Shown here: in pieces, positions 1 to 6,309 of the stretch
How the letters are laid out: each line of letters opens with the position of its first letter
How positions within the stretch are numbered: position 1 is the first letter of the stretch
Source: an uncultured Synergistales bacterium
Lineage (GTDB): Bacteria > Synergistota > Synergistia > Synergistales > Aminobacteriaceae
DNA length: 6,389 bases
Reading direction: 5' to 3'
NCBI GenBank assembly: GCA_905233515.1
Contig: CAJOEQ010000053.1
Coordinates: forward strand, 1-6,389
Translations under genes and position numbers: made by a program
The notes under the pieces: model-generated
The model's input: the letters and a program-made list of their open reading frames with translations, nothing else
Told to the model about the DNA's origin: nothing
Databases searched by the model: none

Positions 1-857
1 TCCCAGCCTGTTGACTTTATAATATCGCGTATTGATTGAGCGGCCTCGTCTAAATTTCTTTCCCGAACTGGACGATTTACCATGCCGGCTTGACAAAATC
101 GGCAGCCCCTTCCGCAACCTCTGAATAATTCTATAGCTGCACGATCATGAACTATATTAACGCTCGGAACTATCATAGATTTTAACGTGTATAAATTTCT
201 CGTGATTTGACGAGTAACTTTATCAGGAAATAAAGGCGCATAGATTCCGGTTAATTTAGCAAGCTCTCTTATTTTGTCATAACGTGATAAATTTTTTGCT
301 GACTCAATAGAATTTAATAGAGCCGGCAAAATTGCTTCAGCTTCTCCCACGCAGAATAAATCTATAAAATCACTCATGACTTCAGGATTATAAGCTCCGT
401 AACCTCCGGCAATTACTAAAGGCGAGTCATTATCGCGGTCAACACTTTTTAATTTCAAGCCTGATAGATTTAAAATCGTTAATATATTCGTGTAGCTTGC
501 TTCATGAGGCATTGTAAACGCTAGAACGTCAAAATCTTTTATTTTCCTGCGCTGCTCAATCGAAATTAAAGGCGTGTTACTCTCAATCATCAATTTTTCC
601 ATGTCAGGCCAAGCACAATAAACTCTATCAGCTAAAAAATTTTTATTCAGTGAATTAATAAAACTCTCTATAATCTGGAATCCGTAATAACTCATGCCGA
701 TCTCGTAAACGTCAGGAAATGCAAGACAAATTTTTAAGCGCGAGTCCTCCCAGTTCAATTTTTTATGCGGTCGCCACTCTGAACCGGAATAACGAGAAGG
801 CCGCGAAACTTGAGTCAATAATTTCCATTCAGGCGAGTCAAATTCTGCAAAATTCAT
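1..857 (-). CDS. B12-binding-type radical SAM protein, TIGR03960-like (C-terminal part missing, cut by window edge)
   Basis: The first 285 residues are present and the reading frame is open to the window edge. The N-terminus carries RPSRYSGSE (residues 19-27) and AFPDVYEIGMSYYGF (46-60), which I recognise as the opening of the TIGR03960 family, followed by a Rossmann-like segment resembling a cobalamin-binding domain (LVIAGGYGAYNPE, 147-159). The radical SAM cluster motif is RGCGRGCRFCQAG, with C248, C252 and C255 in the standard CxxxCxxC spacing that binds a 4Fe-4S cluster and S-adenosylmethionine. No DxHxxG-type B12 motif is evident in the visible part, so real cobalamin use is doubtful. 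The ATG at 855-857 has AGGAG at 870-874 upstream. The family is commonly found beside rodA, RNase G and ribosomal protein L21 genes, but its reaction and substrate are not established. Family assignment is confident; function is unknown. Confidence 0.88.
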   Translation of the reverse strand, partial: MNFAEFDSPEWKLLTQVSRPSRYSGSEWRPHKKLNWEDSRLKICLAFPDVYEIGMSYYGFQIIESFINSLNKNFLADRVYCAWPDMEKLMIESNTPLISIEQRRKIKDFDVLAFTMPHEASYTNILTILNLSGLKLKSVDRDNDSPLVIAGGYGAYNPEVMSDFIDLFCVGEAEAILPALLNSIESAKNLSRYDKIRELAKLTGIYAPLFPDKVTRQITRNLYTLKSMIVPSVNIVHDRAAIELFRGCGRGCRFCQAGMVNRPVRERNLDEAAQSIRDIIKSTGW

Positions 858-869
858 GTATTATAATTT

Positions 870-874
870 CTCCT
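870..874 (-). promoter_or_regulatory. Ribosome binding site of the radical SAM gene
   Basis: AGGAG on the minus strand, 12 nt before the ATG at 857. It supports this start for a gene that is separated from rodA by a 69-nt AT-rich gap. A TATAAT hexamer (861-866) lies between it and the ATG, but is too close to the start to be a useful promoter. Confidence 0.7.
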
Positions 875-926
875 AATAATATTAATTTACGTATTATTCT
901 ACTCTAACCCGCCTATTACGTGAAAA

Positions 927-2036
927 TCAAAATCTCCGTTTAGTATTCACTTCTTCTATATAAACACTCGCAACGAGGCCAAGCGCGATAAACGTAGCTA
1001 ATAAAGAACTCCCGCCGTAACTCAAAAATGGCAACGGCAGGCCAGTAACTGGAGTTAATCCTATACTCATGCCGATACTTTCGAACATTTGAAACCACAG
1101 CCAAGACGCAACGCCTGATGTCAAAATTTTACAGCGTCTATCACGACATTTTAGCCCGGTCAAAATTATTCTGAATAATAACAAAGCAAATAACGCGATT
1201 AATATTAAATTACCGATAAAGCCGAACTCTTCAGAGAATACGCTAAATATAAAATCTGTATGAGGCTCAGGCAAAAATTTCAGCTTGCTTTGAGTTCCCA
1301 GCATGAAACCTTTTCCGGCAAATCCTCCAGAACCTACTGCGATTCTTGATTGAATAACATTATAGCCCGAACCTAAAGGATCTCTCATAGGATCAAGAAA
1401 TACAAGCAATCTATTAATCTGATAATCTTTCAAGACAAACATAATTAATACTGGCAATGAAGCAAGCCCGAGTCCGATAATACTTCCTAAATATTTTAAT
1501 GGAGTCCCGGCTGTGAGCAGCATTCCAAATGAAATAACGAGATATACAAGCGCACTTCCTGCATCAGGCTGTAACAGAACTAACAAGACAGGCAAGGCAA
1601 TAACTCCCAGTCCTGCAAAAAAAGTCTTTATATCTAAAGGCGGATAACGAGAAAAAAATTTAGACATCGCTAAAATTATAGCAATCTTGGCAAATTCTGA
1701 CGGCTGAAATCTAATCCCACCGAATCCCAGCCAGCTTTGTGCGCCTTTAACTTTTGGAGCAAGCAAGGCCGTTAATAATAATAATATCAGCGTCAAATAA
1801 AATAAATAATAAGCACCTTCAAGCAATTTTCTATGACCTATCATCATAGTTATTAACATTGCAGCAAAACTCACGAAAAGCCAAGCCGCCTGCCTCAATG
1901 CATAATCAAATCCCCGGCCTGTTACTCCTCCTGCCGCGCTGTAAATGCAAAATACCCCCCATAGACCGAGCATAAATGCACATAGCATCATAACTCTATC
2001 AGTGAGGGATAAATCTTCTTTTAAAGACGCTAACAA
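927..2036 (-). CDS. rodA: RodA, SEDS-family peptidoglycan glycosyltransferase
   Basis: RodA polymerises lipid II into glycan strands during cell elongation, working in the inner membrane with the class B transpeptidase PBP2. The 369-residue protein is almost wholly hydrophobic, consistent with about ten membrane segments. Family motifs are intact: FQPSEFAKI (110-118), QPDAGSA (156-162), LPEPHTDFIFSVFSEEFG (255-272) and TPVTGLPLPFLSYGGSS (328-344). D261 in the HTDF motif is the position equivalent to the essential catalytic Asp of SEDS proteins. RodA is preferred over FtsW because of its length, the lack of a long N-terminal extension and its place in an mre/mrdA operon. The start is TTG at 2036, 6 nt after the minE stop and without a clear ribosome site, so translation is probably coupled to minE. 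An ATG at codon 16 is a possible alternative, but it would shorten the stretch before the first membrane segment and also lacks a ribosome site. Confidence 0.95.
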   Translation of the reverse strand: MLASLKEDLSLTDRVMMLCAFMLGLWGVFCIYSAAGGVTGRGFDYALRQAAWLFVSFAAMLITMMIGHRKLLEGAYYLFYLTLILLLLTALLAPKVKGAQSWLGFGGIRFQPSEFAKIAIILAMSKFFSRYPPLDIKTFFAGLGVIALPVLLVLLQPDAGSALVYLVISFGMLLTAGTPLKYLGSIIGLGLASLPVLIMFVLKDYQINRLLVFLDPMRDPLGSGYNVIQSRIAVGSGGFAGKGFMLGTQSKLKFLPEPHTDFIFSVFSEEFGFIGNLILIALFALLLFRIILTGLKCRDRRCKILTSGVASWLWFQMFESIGMSIGLTPVTGLPLPFLSYGGSSLLATFIALGLVASVYIEEVNTKRRF

Positions 2037-2042
2037 TTTGAT

Positions 2043-2324
2043 TTAATTCATGGCGATACTTCCGCCGCGCTTGATTCTCAAAATGGGAATATTTGCCACT
2101 AATGCCGTAGCTCCCTGTTCTTTCTCGAAATCTATCGCTATTTTGCTGCGTTCTATATCAACGTATTTAATAATTACATTTAGAATTTCTTCGCGCAAAT
2201 TTTCGAGTAACTCCGGCGTTATATCTGTTCTGTCATTTATCAAGATAATTTGTAAACGGTTTTTTGCACGCTGCGCCGAGTCTTTACCATTATCACTGCC
2301 GAATAGTCTACTTAAGAATCCCAT
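2043..2324 (-). CDS. minE: MinE, topological specificity factor of cell division
   Basis: MinE stimulates MinD ATPase and drives MinCD off the membrane, so that division inhibition is kept away from mid-cell. At 93 residues it has normal family length (about 85-95). It shows the expected parts: an amphipathic membrane-targeting start (MGFLSRLFG, 1-9), the MinD-contacting helix/strand region (QRAKNRLQIILINDR, 18-32), and a dimerising topological-specificity domain containing LREEILNVIIKYVDIE (43-58). The ATG has AGGAG at 2336-2340, directly after the minD stop, leaving a 16-nt gap between the genes. A similar-length reading frame on the other strand over the same bases is a shadow. MinE presence implies an oscillating-type Min system rather than a DivIVA-only one. 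Confidence 0.95.
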   Translation of the reverse strand: MGFLSRLFGSDNGKDSAQRAKNRLQIILINDRTDITPELLENLREEILNVIIKYVDIERSKIAIDFEKEQGATALVANIPILRIKRGGSIAMN

Positions 2325-2335
2325 TATTTAAATCA

Positions 2336-2340
2336 CTCCT
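2336..2340 (-). promoter_or_regulatory. Ribosome binding site of minE
   Basis: AGGAG immediately following the TAA stop of minD, 11 nt before the minE ATG. The arrangement lets ribosomes finishing minD reinitiate on minE, which would help hold MinD and MinE in proportion. Confidence 0.7.
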
Positions 2341-3156
2341 TTACTTCTTTTTACTGCCGCCGGAAAAAAATTTTTTAATCCAGCTGAAGAATCCACGCCC
2401 CGCGTAACTCTCTAAATCCATTAATGGCACGTCACGACCTAATAATCTTTCTGCAATGTTCAAATATGCATGTGCAGCCGGTGAGTCAAGGCTCATAGTC
2501 ATGGGTTCGCCGTTATTTGTTGAGCGTATTACATTCTCATCTTCAGGAACGACTCCGATTAAATCAATTGAAAGCACATCTAAAATATCATCTTTCGCGA
2601 GCATATCACCGTCTTGTACCATGTTAGGGCGCAAACGATTTATAATTAATCTGATCGGAGATTTGCCCATTGATTCAAGCATTCCGATAATTCTATCAGC
2701 GTCTCTTACGGCTGGAATTTCCGGAGTCGTTACGACAAGTGCCTCATCAGCTCCGGCGGCGGCATTCTTGAATCCTCCTTCAATACCGGCGGGACAATCA
2801 AGCAAAATAAAATCAAAATCAGGCTTTAATTCTTCACATAAAGCGATCATTTGTTCGGGATTAACTGCGTCCTTTGTTCGAGTCTGTGCGGCAGGTAGCA
2901 AGAAAAGCCCCGGCACTCTTTTATCTTTGACTAGAGCTTGAGAAATTTTGCAAGTTTTCTCTATAACGTCAATGAAATTATATACTACCCTGTTTTCAAG
3001 TCCCATTATTACGTCAAGATTTCGCAGTCCTACATCAGCATCAATTGCAACAACTTTTTTGCCGAATTTTGCTAAGGCTGCTGCTATATTTGCTGTTGAA
3101 GTTGTTTTACCGACTCCGCCTTTTCCTGAAGTCGTTACTATTACACGTGCTGCCAT
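2341..3156 (-). CDS. minD: MinD, septum-site-determining ATPase
   Basis: MinD is a ParA/Mrp-type ATPase that dimerises on the membrane when bound to ATP, recruits MinC, and is released by MinE. The 271-residue protein has the deviant Walker A motif SGKGGVGKTT (10-19), with signature lysine K12 and P-loop lysine K17. The Walker A' segment IDADVGLRNLD (38-48) follows, and then the switch II/Walker B segment LLDCPAGIE (118-126) with D120. The C-terminal tail GFFSWIKKFF (255-264) followed by lysines is the amphipathic membrane-targeting helix typical of MinD. All key residues are present and length matches the family (260-275). The ATG at 3156 follows a strong AGGAGGG that overlaps the minC stop codon, so the start is well supported. 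The ORFs on the plus strand across it are shadows. Confidence 0.97.
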   Translation of the reverse strand: MAARVIVTTSGKGGVGKTTSTANIAAALAKFGKKVVAIDADVGLRNLDVIMGLENRVVYNFIDVIEKTCKISQALVKDKRVPGLFLLPAAQTRTKDAVNPEQMIALCEELKPDFDFILLDCPAGIEGGFKNAAAGADEALVVTTPEIPAVRDADRIIGMLESMGKSPIRLIINRLRPNMVQDGDMLAKDDILDVLSIDLIGVVPEDENVIRSTNNGEPMTMSLDSPAAHAYLNIAERLLGRDVPLMDLESYAGRGFFSWIKKFFSGGSKKK

Positions 3157-3168
3157 TTACGACAAATA

Positions 3169-3175
3169 CCCTCCT
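3169..3175 (-). promoter_or_regulatory. Strong ribosome binding site of minD, overlapping the minC stop codon
   Basis: AGGAGGG, the best Shine-Dalgarno match in the window, 12 nt before the minD ATG. Its first two bases are the last two of the minC TAG stop (3174-3176). This suggests that MinD is made at a higher level than MinC and that its initiation is linked to termination on minC. Confidence 0.75.
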
Positions 3176-3923
3176 AAAATTTATTTTCTCGAATAACCGG
3201 CGTATTTTCTTCTAAAGTTATTAAAACACTTTTGCGCCAGTAAGCTGCAGAATTTGGATCAACATAACACAATTTATTAGCGATTCTTACTTGAGGAGTC
3301 TCAAAATGTCCCGCCCATATGAAAACATCATCACGATTTGCCGCGAATCCTCCAGCGTGAACGACTCCGAGCAATTTTCCAGCAACGATTATACTTCCGC
3401 CCGCAATTATTTCAGCACCGGGATTTAAATGTCCCCATAAAAGCACGTCGCCGTCAGTCTCTACTTTTTGGCCGCCCCTCATTGAGCCGTATACAATTTT
3501 GATTCTGGGAATCTTTATTTTTTTTGTCTCGTGTTCGTGTTCGTTTTCGTGCTTAATTTGTGATTCCTGCGATTTTTCCTGCAAATTTAAAGCCGGTTCA
3601 CTTGTTGAGAGTCCAGCCTCATTTAATAATTTTATAGTGTCAGGATTCCCTGAGAGCCAAGCAATAACTTTTAAGCCCTTCTCCCAGATCAAGCTATTTA
3701 ACATGTGCAATATTAAATTACGAGTGCATAAACGCCCCGCAAAATCGAACGCTATTCCCTGATTCTCCGGTAATTTGTAGGAGTCCGCCTTAATCTTCAT
3801 TAACGCTCTTATAACGGCATTCTCGCTGACATTTTCAGGCAAAAATATTTTAATCCCGTAGTGAGTGCGTTCAAGTTTCAAATATGCTTCTGGCTTTCTT
3901 AATTTATTCAATAAATTTAACAT
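3174..3923 (-). CDS. minC: MinC, septum-site-determining FtsZ inhibitor
   Basis: MinC, recruited to the membrane by MinD, disrupts FtsZ polymers to block septa away from mid-cell. The 249-residue protein has a poorly conserved N-terminal FtsZ-inhibiting domain (about 10-105), a hydrophilic linker (about 114-138) rich in His, Glu and Lys, and a C-terminal beta-helix dimer and MinD-binding domain (about 143-238). The latter carries the clear family signature: GSMRGGQ (146-152; the usual RSGQ is RGGQ here), GDVLLWGHLNPGAEIIAGG (158-176), GKLLGVVHAG (182-191) and PQVRIAN (210-216). Length is slightly above the usual 210-235, due to the linker. The ATG at 3923 lies 41 nt after mrdA with no good ribosome site, so expression may be weak. 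The next downstream gene is its partner minD. Confidence 0.93.
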   Translation of the reverse strand: MLNLLNKLRKPEAYLKLERTHYGIKIFLPENVSENAVIRALMKIKADSYKLPENQGIAFDFAGRLCTRNLILHMLNSLIWEKGLKVIAWLSGNPDTIKLLNEAGLSTSEPALNLQEKSQESQIKHENEHEHETKKIKIPRIKIVYGSMRGGQKVETDGDVLLWGHLNPGAEIIAGGSIIVAGKLLGVVHAGGFAANRDDVFIWAGHFETPQVRIANKLCYVDPNSAAYWRKSVLITLEENTPVIRENKF

Positions 3924-3932
3924 GATTTCATA

Positions 3933-3951
3933 ATTATAGCGTGAAAATTTT
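3933..3951 (+). repeat. Short intergenic element related to the mreD-mrdA repeat, opposite orientation
   Basis: The plus-strand sequence ATTATAGCGTGAAAATTTT fills much of the 41-nt gap between mrdA and minC. It matches the minus-strand core of the repeat at 5711-5765 (ATTATAACGCGAAAAATTTT) with two transitions and one extra A. The match is AT-rich, so chance similarity cannot be excluded. Confidence 0.4.
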
Positions 3952-3964
3952 AATTTTTATATTA

Positions 3965-5677
3965 TCAATGCGATAACAAATGCGCTAAAATTTGACCGAC
4001 CATAGGAGCTGCTACGCTTGAACCGTGCCGGCCTGCTTCAACAACTGCAACTGCTACATATTTCGGACTCTCGACTGGAGCATATCCCGCAAATAATGCA
4101 TGATCCGGGCCGTGTGAATTTTGCGCTGTTCCTGTTTTGCCTGCTATACTCACACCGAATCGCCCAGCCCTTGAGCCTGTGCCTCTGCTTACAACGTATT
4201 CAAGACCTTTTTGCACGATTGCTAATTTTTCGGGATTTATGCCTATTTCTTCAGGACGCTTAAAATTTTTTATATTCAAGTGAGGTGTTACTAATTTTCC
4301 GCCGTTCGCAATGGCAGCATAAACTCTAGCAATCTGAAGAGGAGTCATTAATACATAGCCCTGACCGATTGAATAATTAACAGTATCGCCGTTAAGCCAT
4401 TGAGTCTTGAATCTTCTTTCTTTCCAGTCAGGACCAGCAAGAATCCCCGCTCTTTCTCCGGGTAAGTCGATTCCGGTCGGTTCACCTAAATGAAAATTTC
4501 TAGCCCATTTTACGAGTCTCTCAATTCCGGCCTTGAGTCCTACCTGATAAAAAAATACGTCGCATGAATGCTGTAAACCTCCGACGACATTTAAGCTCCC
4601 ATGCCCTGAATGCCTCCAACACTTGAATAAATGCGAGCCGAGTCTCAAACCTCCACGACAAACAAACGAACTCGAAATATTTATTATATTTTCTTCAAGT
4701 GAGGCAATTGACATAAACGCTTTAAACGTGCTCGCAGGGGGATAAACTCCGGCGATGGCTCTATCTAACATGGGTCTGTCAGGATTATTTATTATTGAAT
4801 TCCATTCGCGGGCTGAGACTCCCCATGTTAAAGTGTTATTATCATAGACAGGACTTGAAGCTAACACTAAAATTTCACCGGTGTTAACGTCCATTGCAAT
4901 TAACGCGCCTTTGTAGTCTTTTAACAAGTCAACCGCTAATTTTTGAGCCGACATATCAAGAGTCAAACGCAAATCTTCGCCCTTTATGGCATTGCTTGAG
5001 TCAAGAGTCCTAATCTTGCGCCCCCTCGCGTCAACTTCTAAAGCCTCTTGGCCGGGATGACCCCGCAAAATTTCTTCATAAGATCTCTCAATTCCCGATT
5101 TGCCTATTAAATCACCGCCAGTATAACCGTCTTCAGCACGTGCCTTTAACTCTTCTTCTGAAATTTCACTAACATAGCCTAAAACATTCGCCGCTAAACT
5201 CCCAGCCGGATAAGTCCTTCTCCAAACACTTAACGGGAATAATTCACGGGGGAATTCATAATCTGCAACTAATTCGGCCATTTGAGGCATTGTCAAATTA
5301 GGGACGATTCGCATTACTCTATACGGCGCGAGTCTTTGCTGCTTTATAGTCTTCTCTAAATCTTCTACAGTAATCGGGATTCCATGACGTTTTAAAATTT
5401 TGCTGAGTCTCTCTAACTTTTCAGGCGTGTTCAAATCCAACGGATAACCCATTATACAAAATGTTGTATCATTTACTGCGAGGGGGACTCCGTTACGATC
5501 AAAAATTTCGCCTCGAGGTGCAGCAAACCTCATAACCCGCAATCTATTATTATGAGCGAGTCTTATATATTTATCGCCTTGATAAATCTGACAAAAATAT
5601 AAGCCGCTGATTAATATCAAGAAAGAAAGAGTCATACAGTAAAGAAATAATTTTAACCTGTTGTCTAAAATTTCCAT
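3965..5677 (-). CDS. mrdA: PBP2, peptidoglycan D,D-transpeptidase of the elongasome
   Basis: PBP2 crosslinks the glycan strands made by RodA during side-wall growth. The 570-residue protein has one N-terminal membrane anchor (about 9-29), a pedestal/dimerisation region including PRGEIFDRNG (54-63) and GYVSEISEEEL (167-177), and a C-terminal penicillin-binding domain. The three active-site motifs are intact: STFK (316-319, nucleophile S316), SCD (371-373, the SxD form usual for PBP2) and KTG (514-516). C340, C353, H359 and C372 surround the active site at spacings like the zinc site reported in E. coli PBP2. PBP2 is preferred over FtsI because of the SCD motif, the mre/rodA context and the absence of PASTA domains. 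The ATG at 5677 is preceded by in-frame stops, so no longer start exists; the nearest purine tract (GGGGG, 5694-5698) is unusually far away. Confidence 0.96.
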   Translation of the reverse strand: MEILDNRLKLFLYCMTLSFLILISGLYFCQIYQGDKYIRLAHNNRLRVMRFAAPRGEIFDRNGVPLAVNDTTFCIMGYPLDLNTPEKLERLSKILKRHGIPITVEDLEKTIKQQRLAPYRVMRIVPNLTMPQMAELVADYEFPRELFPLSVWRRTYPAGSLAANVLGYVSEISEEELKARAEDGYTGGDLIGKSGIERSYEEILRGHPGQEALEVDARGRKIRTLDSSNAIKGEDLRLTLDMSAQKLAVDLLKDYKGALIAMDVNTGEILVLASSPVYDNNTLTWGVSAREWNSIINNPDRPMLDRAIAGVYPPASTFKAFMSIASLEENIINISSSFVCRGGLRLGSHLFKCWRHSGHGSLNVVGGLQHSCDVFFYQVGLKAGIERLVKWARNFHLGEPTGIDLPGERAGILAGPDWKERRFKTQWLNGDTVNYSIGQGYVLMTPLQIARVYAAIANGGKLVTPHLNIKNFKRPEEIGINPEKLAIVQKGLEYVVSRGTGSRAGRFGVSIAGKTGTAQNSHGPDHALFAGYAPVESPKYVAVAVVEAGRHGSSVAAPMVGQILAHLLSH

Positions 5678-5691
5678 GTTCTATTAAAAGA

Positions 5692-5702
5692 TTCCCCCTT
5701 TT
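5692..5702 (-). promoter_or_regulatory. Probable ribosome binding site of mrdA, unusually distant
   Basis: AAAAGGGGGAA is the only purine-rich tract before mrdA, but ends 14 nt before the ATG (5677), beyond the usual 5-10. In-frame stop codons directly before the ATG rule out a start nearer to it. Translation of mrdA may be inefficient, or helped by the AT-rich leader. Confidence 0.45.
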
Positions 5703-5710
5703 ACATAAAT

Positions 5711-5765
5711 AAAAAATTTTTCGCGTTATAATCGTCTATTATTCACAAGCCATTATACTTTCTGC
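5711..5765 (-). repeat. Diverged ~55-bp direct repeat, copy 1 (mreD-mrdA gap)
   Basis: Aligned at an offset of 85 bp with 5796-5850, this segment matches at about 43 of 55 positions: 31 of 36 at 5711-5746 and about 12 of 19 at 5747-5765, most of the latter mismatches being transitions. The core GCGTTATAATCG (plus strand, 5723-5734) is identical in both copies. On the minus strand it contains the small dyad ATAAT-5 nt-ATTAT. It lies wholly in noncoding sequence upstream of mrdA. Confidence 0.7.
5752..5757 (-). promoter_or_regulatory. Possible -10 element of an internal promoter for mrdA
   Basis: A perfect TATAAT on the minus strand, 75 nt before the mrdA ATG, in the only gap of this operon large enough for a promoter. 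The expected -35 position (5775-5780) reads TTATTC, a poor match, so the call rests on the -10 box and on location only. Confidence 0.25.
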
Positions 5766-5795
5766 TATATACAAGAATAACCCCGCGCAAATCTC

Positions 5796-5850
5796 AATAA
5801 ATTTTATGCGTTATAATCGCTTATTATTCACGAATCATCACAATTTTTGC
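5796..5850 (-). repeat. Diverged ~55-bp direct repeat, copy 2 (overlaps 3' end of mreD)
   Basis: Second copy of the repeat described at 5711-5765. It spans the last codons and stop of mreD (stop at 5838-5840) and runs into the intergenic gap. Because one end is coding, the simplest reading is that the mreD 3' end and its downstream flank were duplicated, leaving copy 1 as a decayed noncoding duplicate. A mobile short repeat that donated the mreD terminus is the alternative. Confidence 0.7.
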
Positions 5851-6308
5851 AAGTCCTTCACTCTCTTAAAATAAATATATTGCGTTAAAAATATCGCCGG
5901 TAACGAGTAAACTTGCTGCAAAATAAAGAAATGCCCGCCAGCTTGACCTCCCAGAATCAAAACGGGTAACATAGGGGGCAATAACTGCGAGACTTCCAAC
6001 AGCGCAAAAATTAATAAGCCGCTCCCTGAGACTCGGCCTTGAGGTGGAATAAATGCCCAGACTTGTATAACTATCATGACGGCTGCGACATATCCCAGCG
6101 TGAAAAATCCGGGAATTCCCACCCAGCGCAAATCCCATAAAATTCCGCCGGCAAATGCGCTCCAAATTGCCCAGAGTCCGTCCTCGTCATTCTTATCAAG
6201 CAATAATTTATACACGATCCCAAGCATAAATAACCCGGGAATCTGCATACCGCCGCCGCTGAAAACTGTTAATAAATCCTGTAACAGCCATAAAATAATT
6301 AATAACAT
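5838..6308 (-). CDS. mreD: MreD, rod-shape-determining membrane protein
   Basis: MreD is an inner-membrane component of the elongasome that works with MreC, helping couple MreB filaments to RodA and PBP2. The 156-residue protein is of normal family length and strongly hydrophobic, with about five to six membrane segments (roughly 1-15, 22-37, 45-60, 64-85, 96-118, 126-146). AGGILWDL (53-60) followed by GIPGFFTLGYV (64-74) resembles the glycine-rich stretch of MreD proteins. Sequence conservation in this family is low, so position straight after mreC is an important part of the call. The ATG at 6308 is 1 nt after the mreC stop, with GGTGA nine bases upstream inside mreC, implying coupled translation. 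Its 3' end lies in one copy of the 55-bp repeat. A 99-residue frame inside it is a shadow. Confidence 0.88.
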   Translation of the reverse strand: MLLIILWLLQDLLTVFSGGGMQIPGLFMLGIVYKLLLDKNDEDGLWAIWSAFAGGILWDLRWVGIPGFFTLGYVAAVMIVIQVWAFIPPQGRVSGSGLLIFALLEVSQLLPPMLPVLILGGQAGGHFFILQQVYSLPAIFLTQYIYFKRVKDLQKL

Positions 6309-6309
6309 C

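Noticed and set aside
719..907. 62-codon open frame on the plus strand spanning the start of the radical SAM gene
   Set aside because: Antisense to a gene with clear family motifs, no ribosome site seen, and no recognisable protein.
2456..2941. 161-codon open frame on the plus strand
   Set aside because: It lies antisense to minD, whose motifs are intact; its translation is serine-rich and shows no recognisable domain. It is a shadow of the minD frame, as are 2050-2331, 2948-3196, 3499-3762 and 4018-4263.
3933..3968. Possible minC promoter (TATAAT at 3933-3938, TTGATA at 3963-3968, minus strand)
   Set aside because: The spacing is 24 nt, far from 17, and transcription would begin only a few bases before the ATG. 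The TATAAT is also part of the AT-rich repeat core.
5707..5722. A-tract/T-tract palindrome as a terminator after mreD
   Set aside because: It has no GC stem. AAAAAATTTTT pairs with itself only as a weak AT hairpin, and the downstream genes belong to the same functional set.
5711..5850. CRISPR-like spacing of the two repeat copies
   Set aside because: There are only two imperfect copies, one of which overlaps a coding end; no regular array or cas gene is present.
5866..6165. 99-codon frame on the minus strand within mreD
   Set aside because: It is an alternate frame wholly inside mreD, with no hydrophobic or family pattern of its own.
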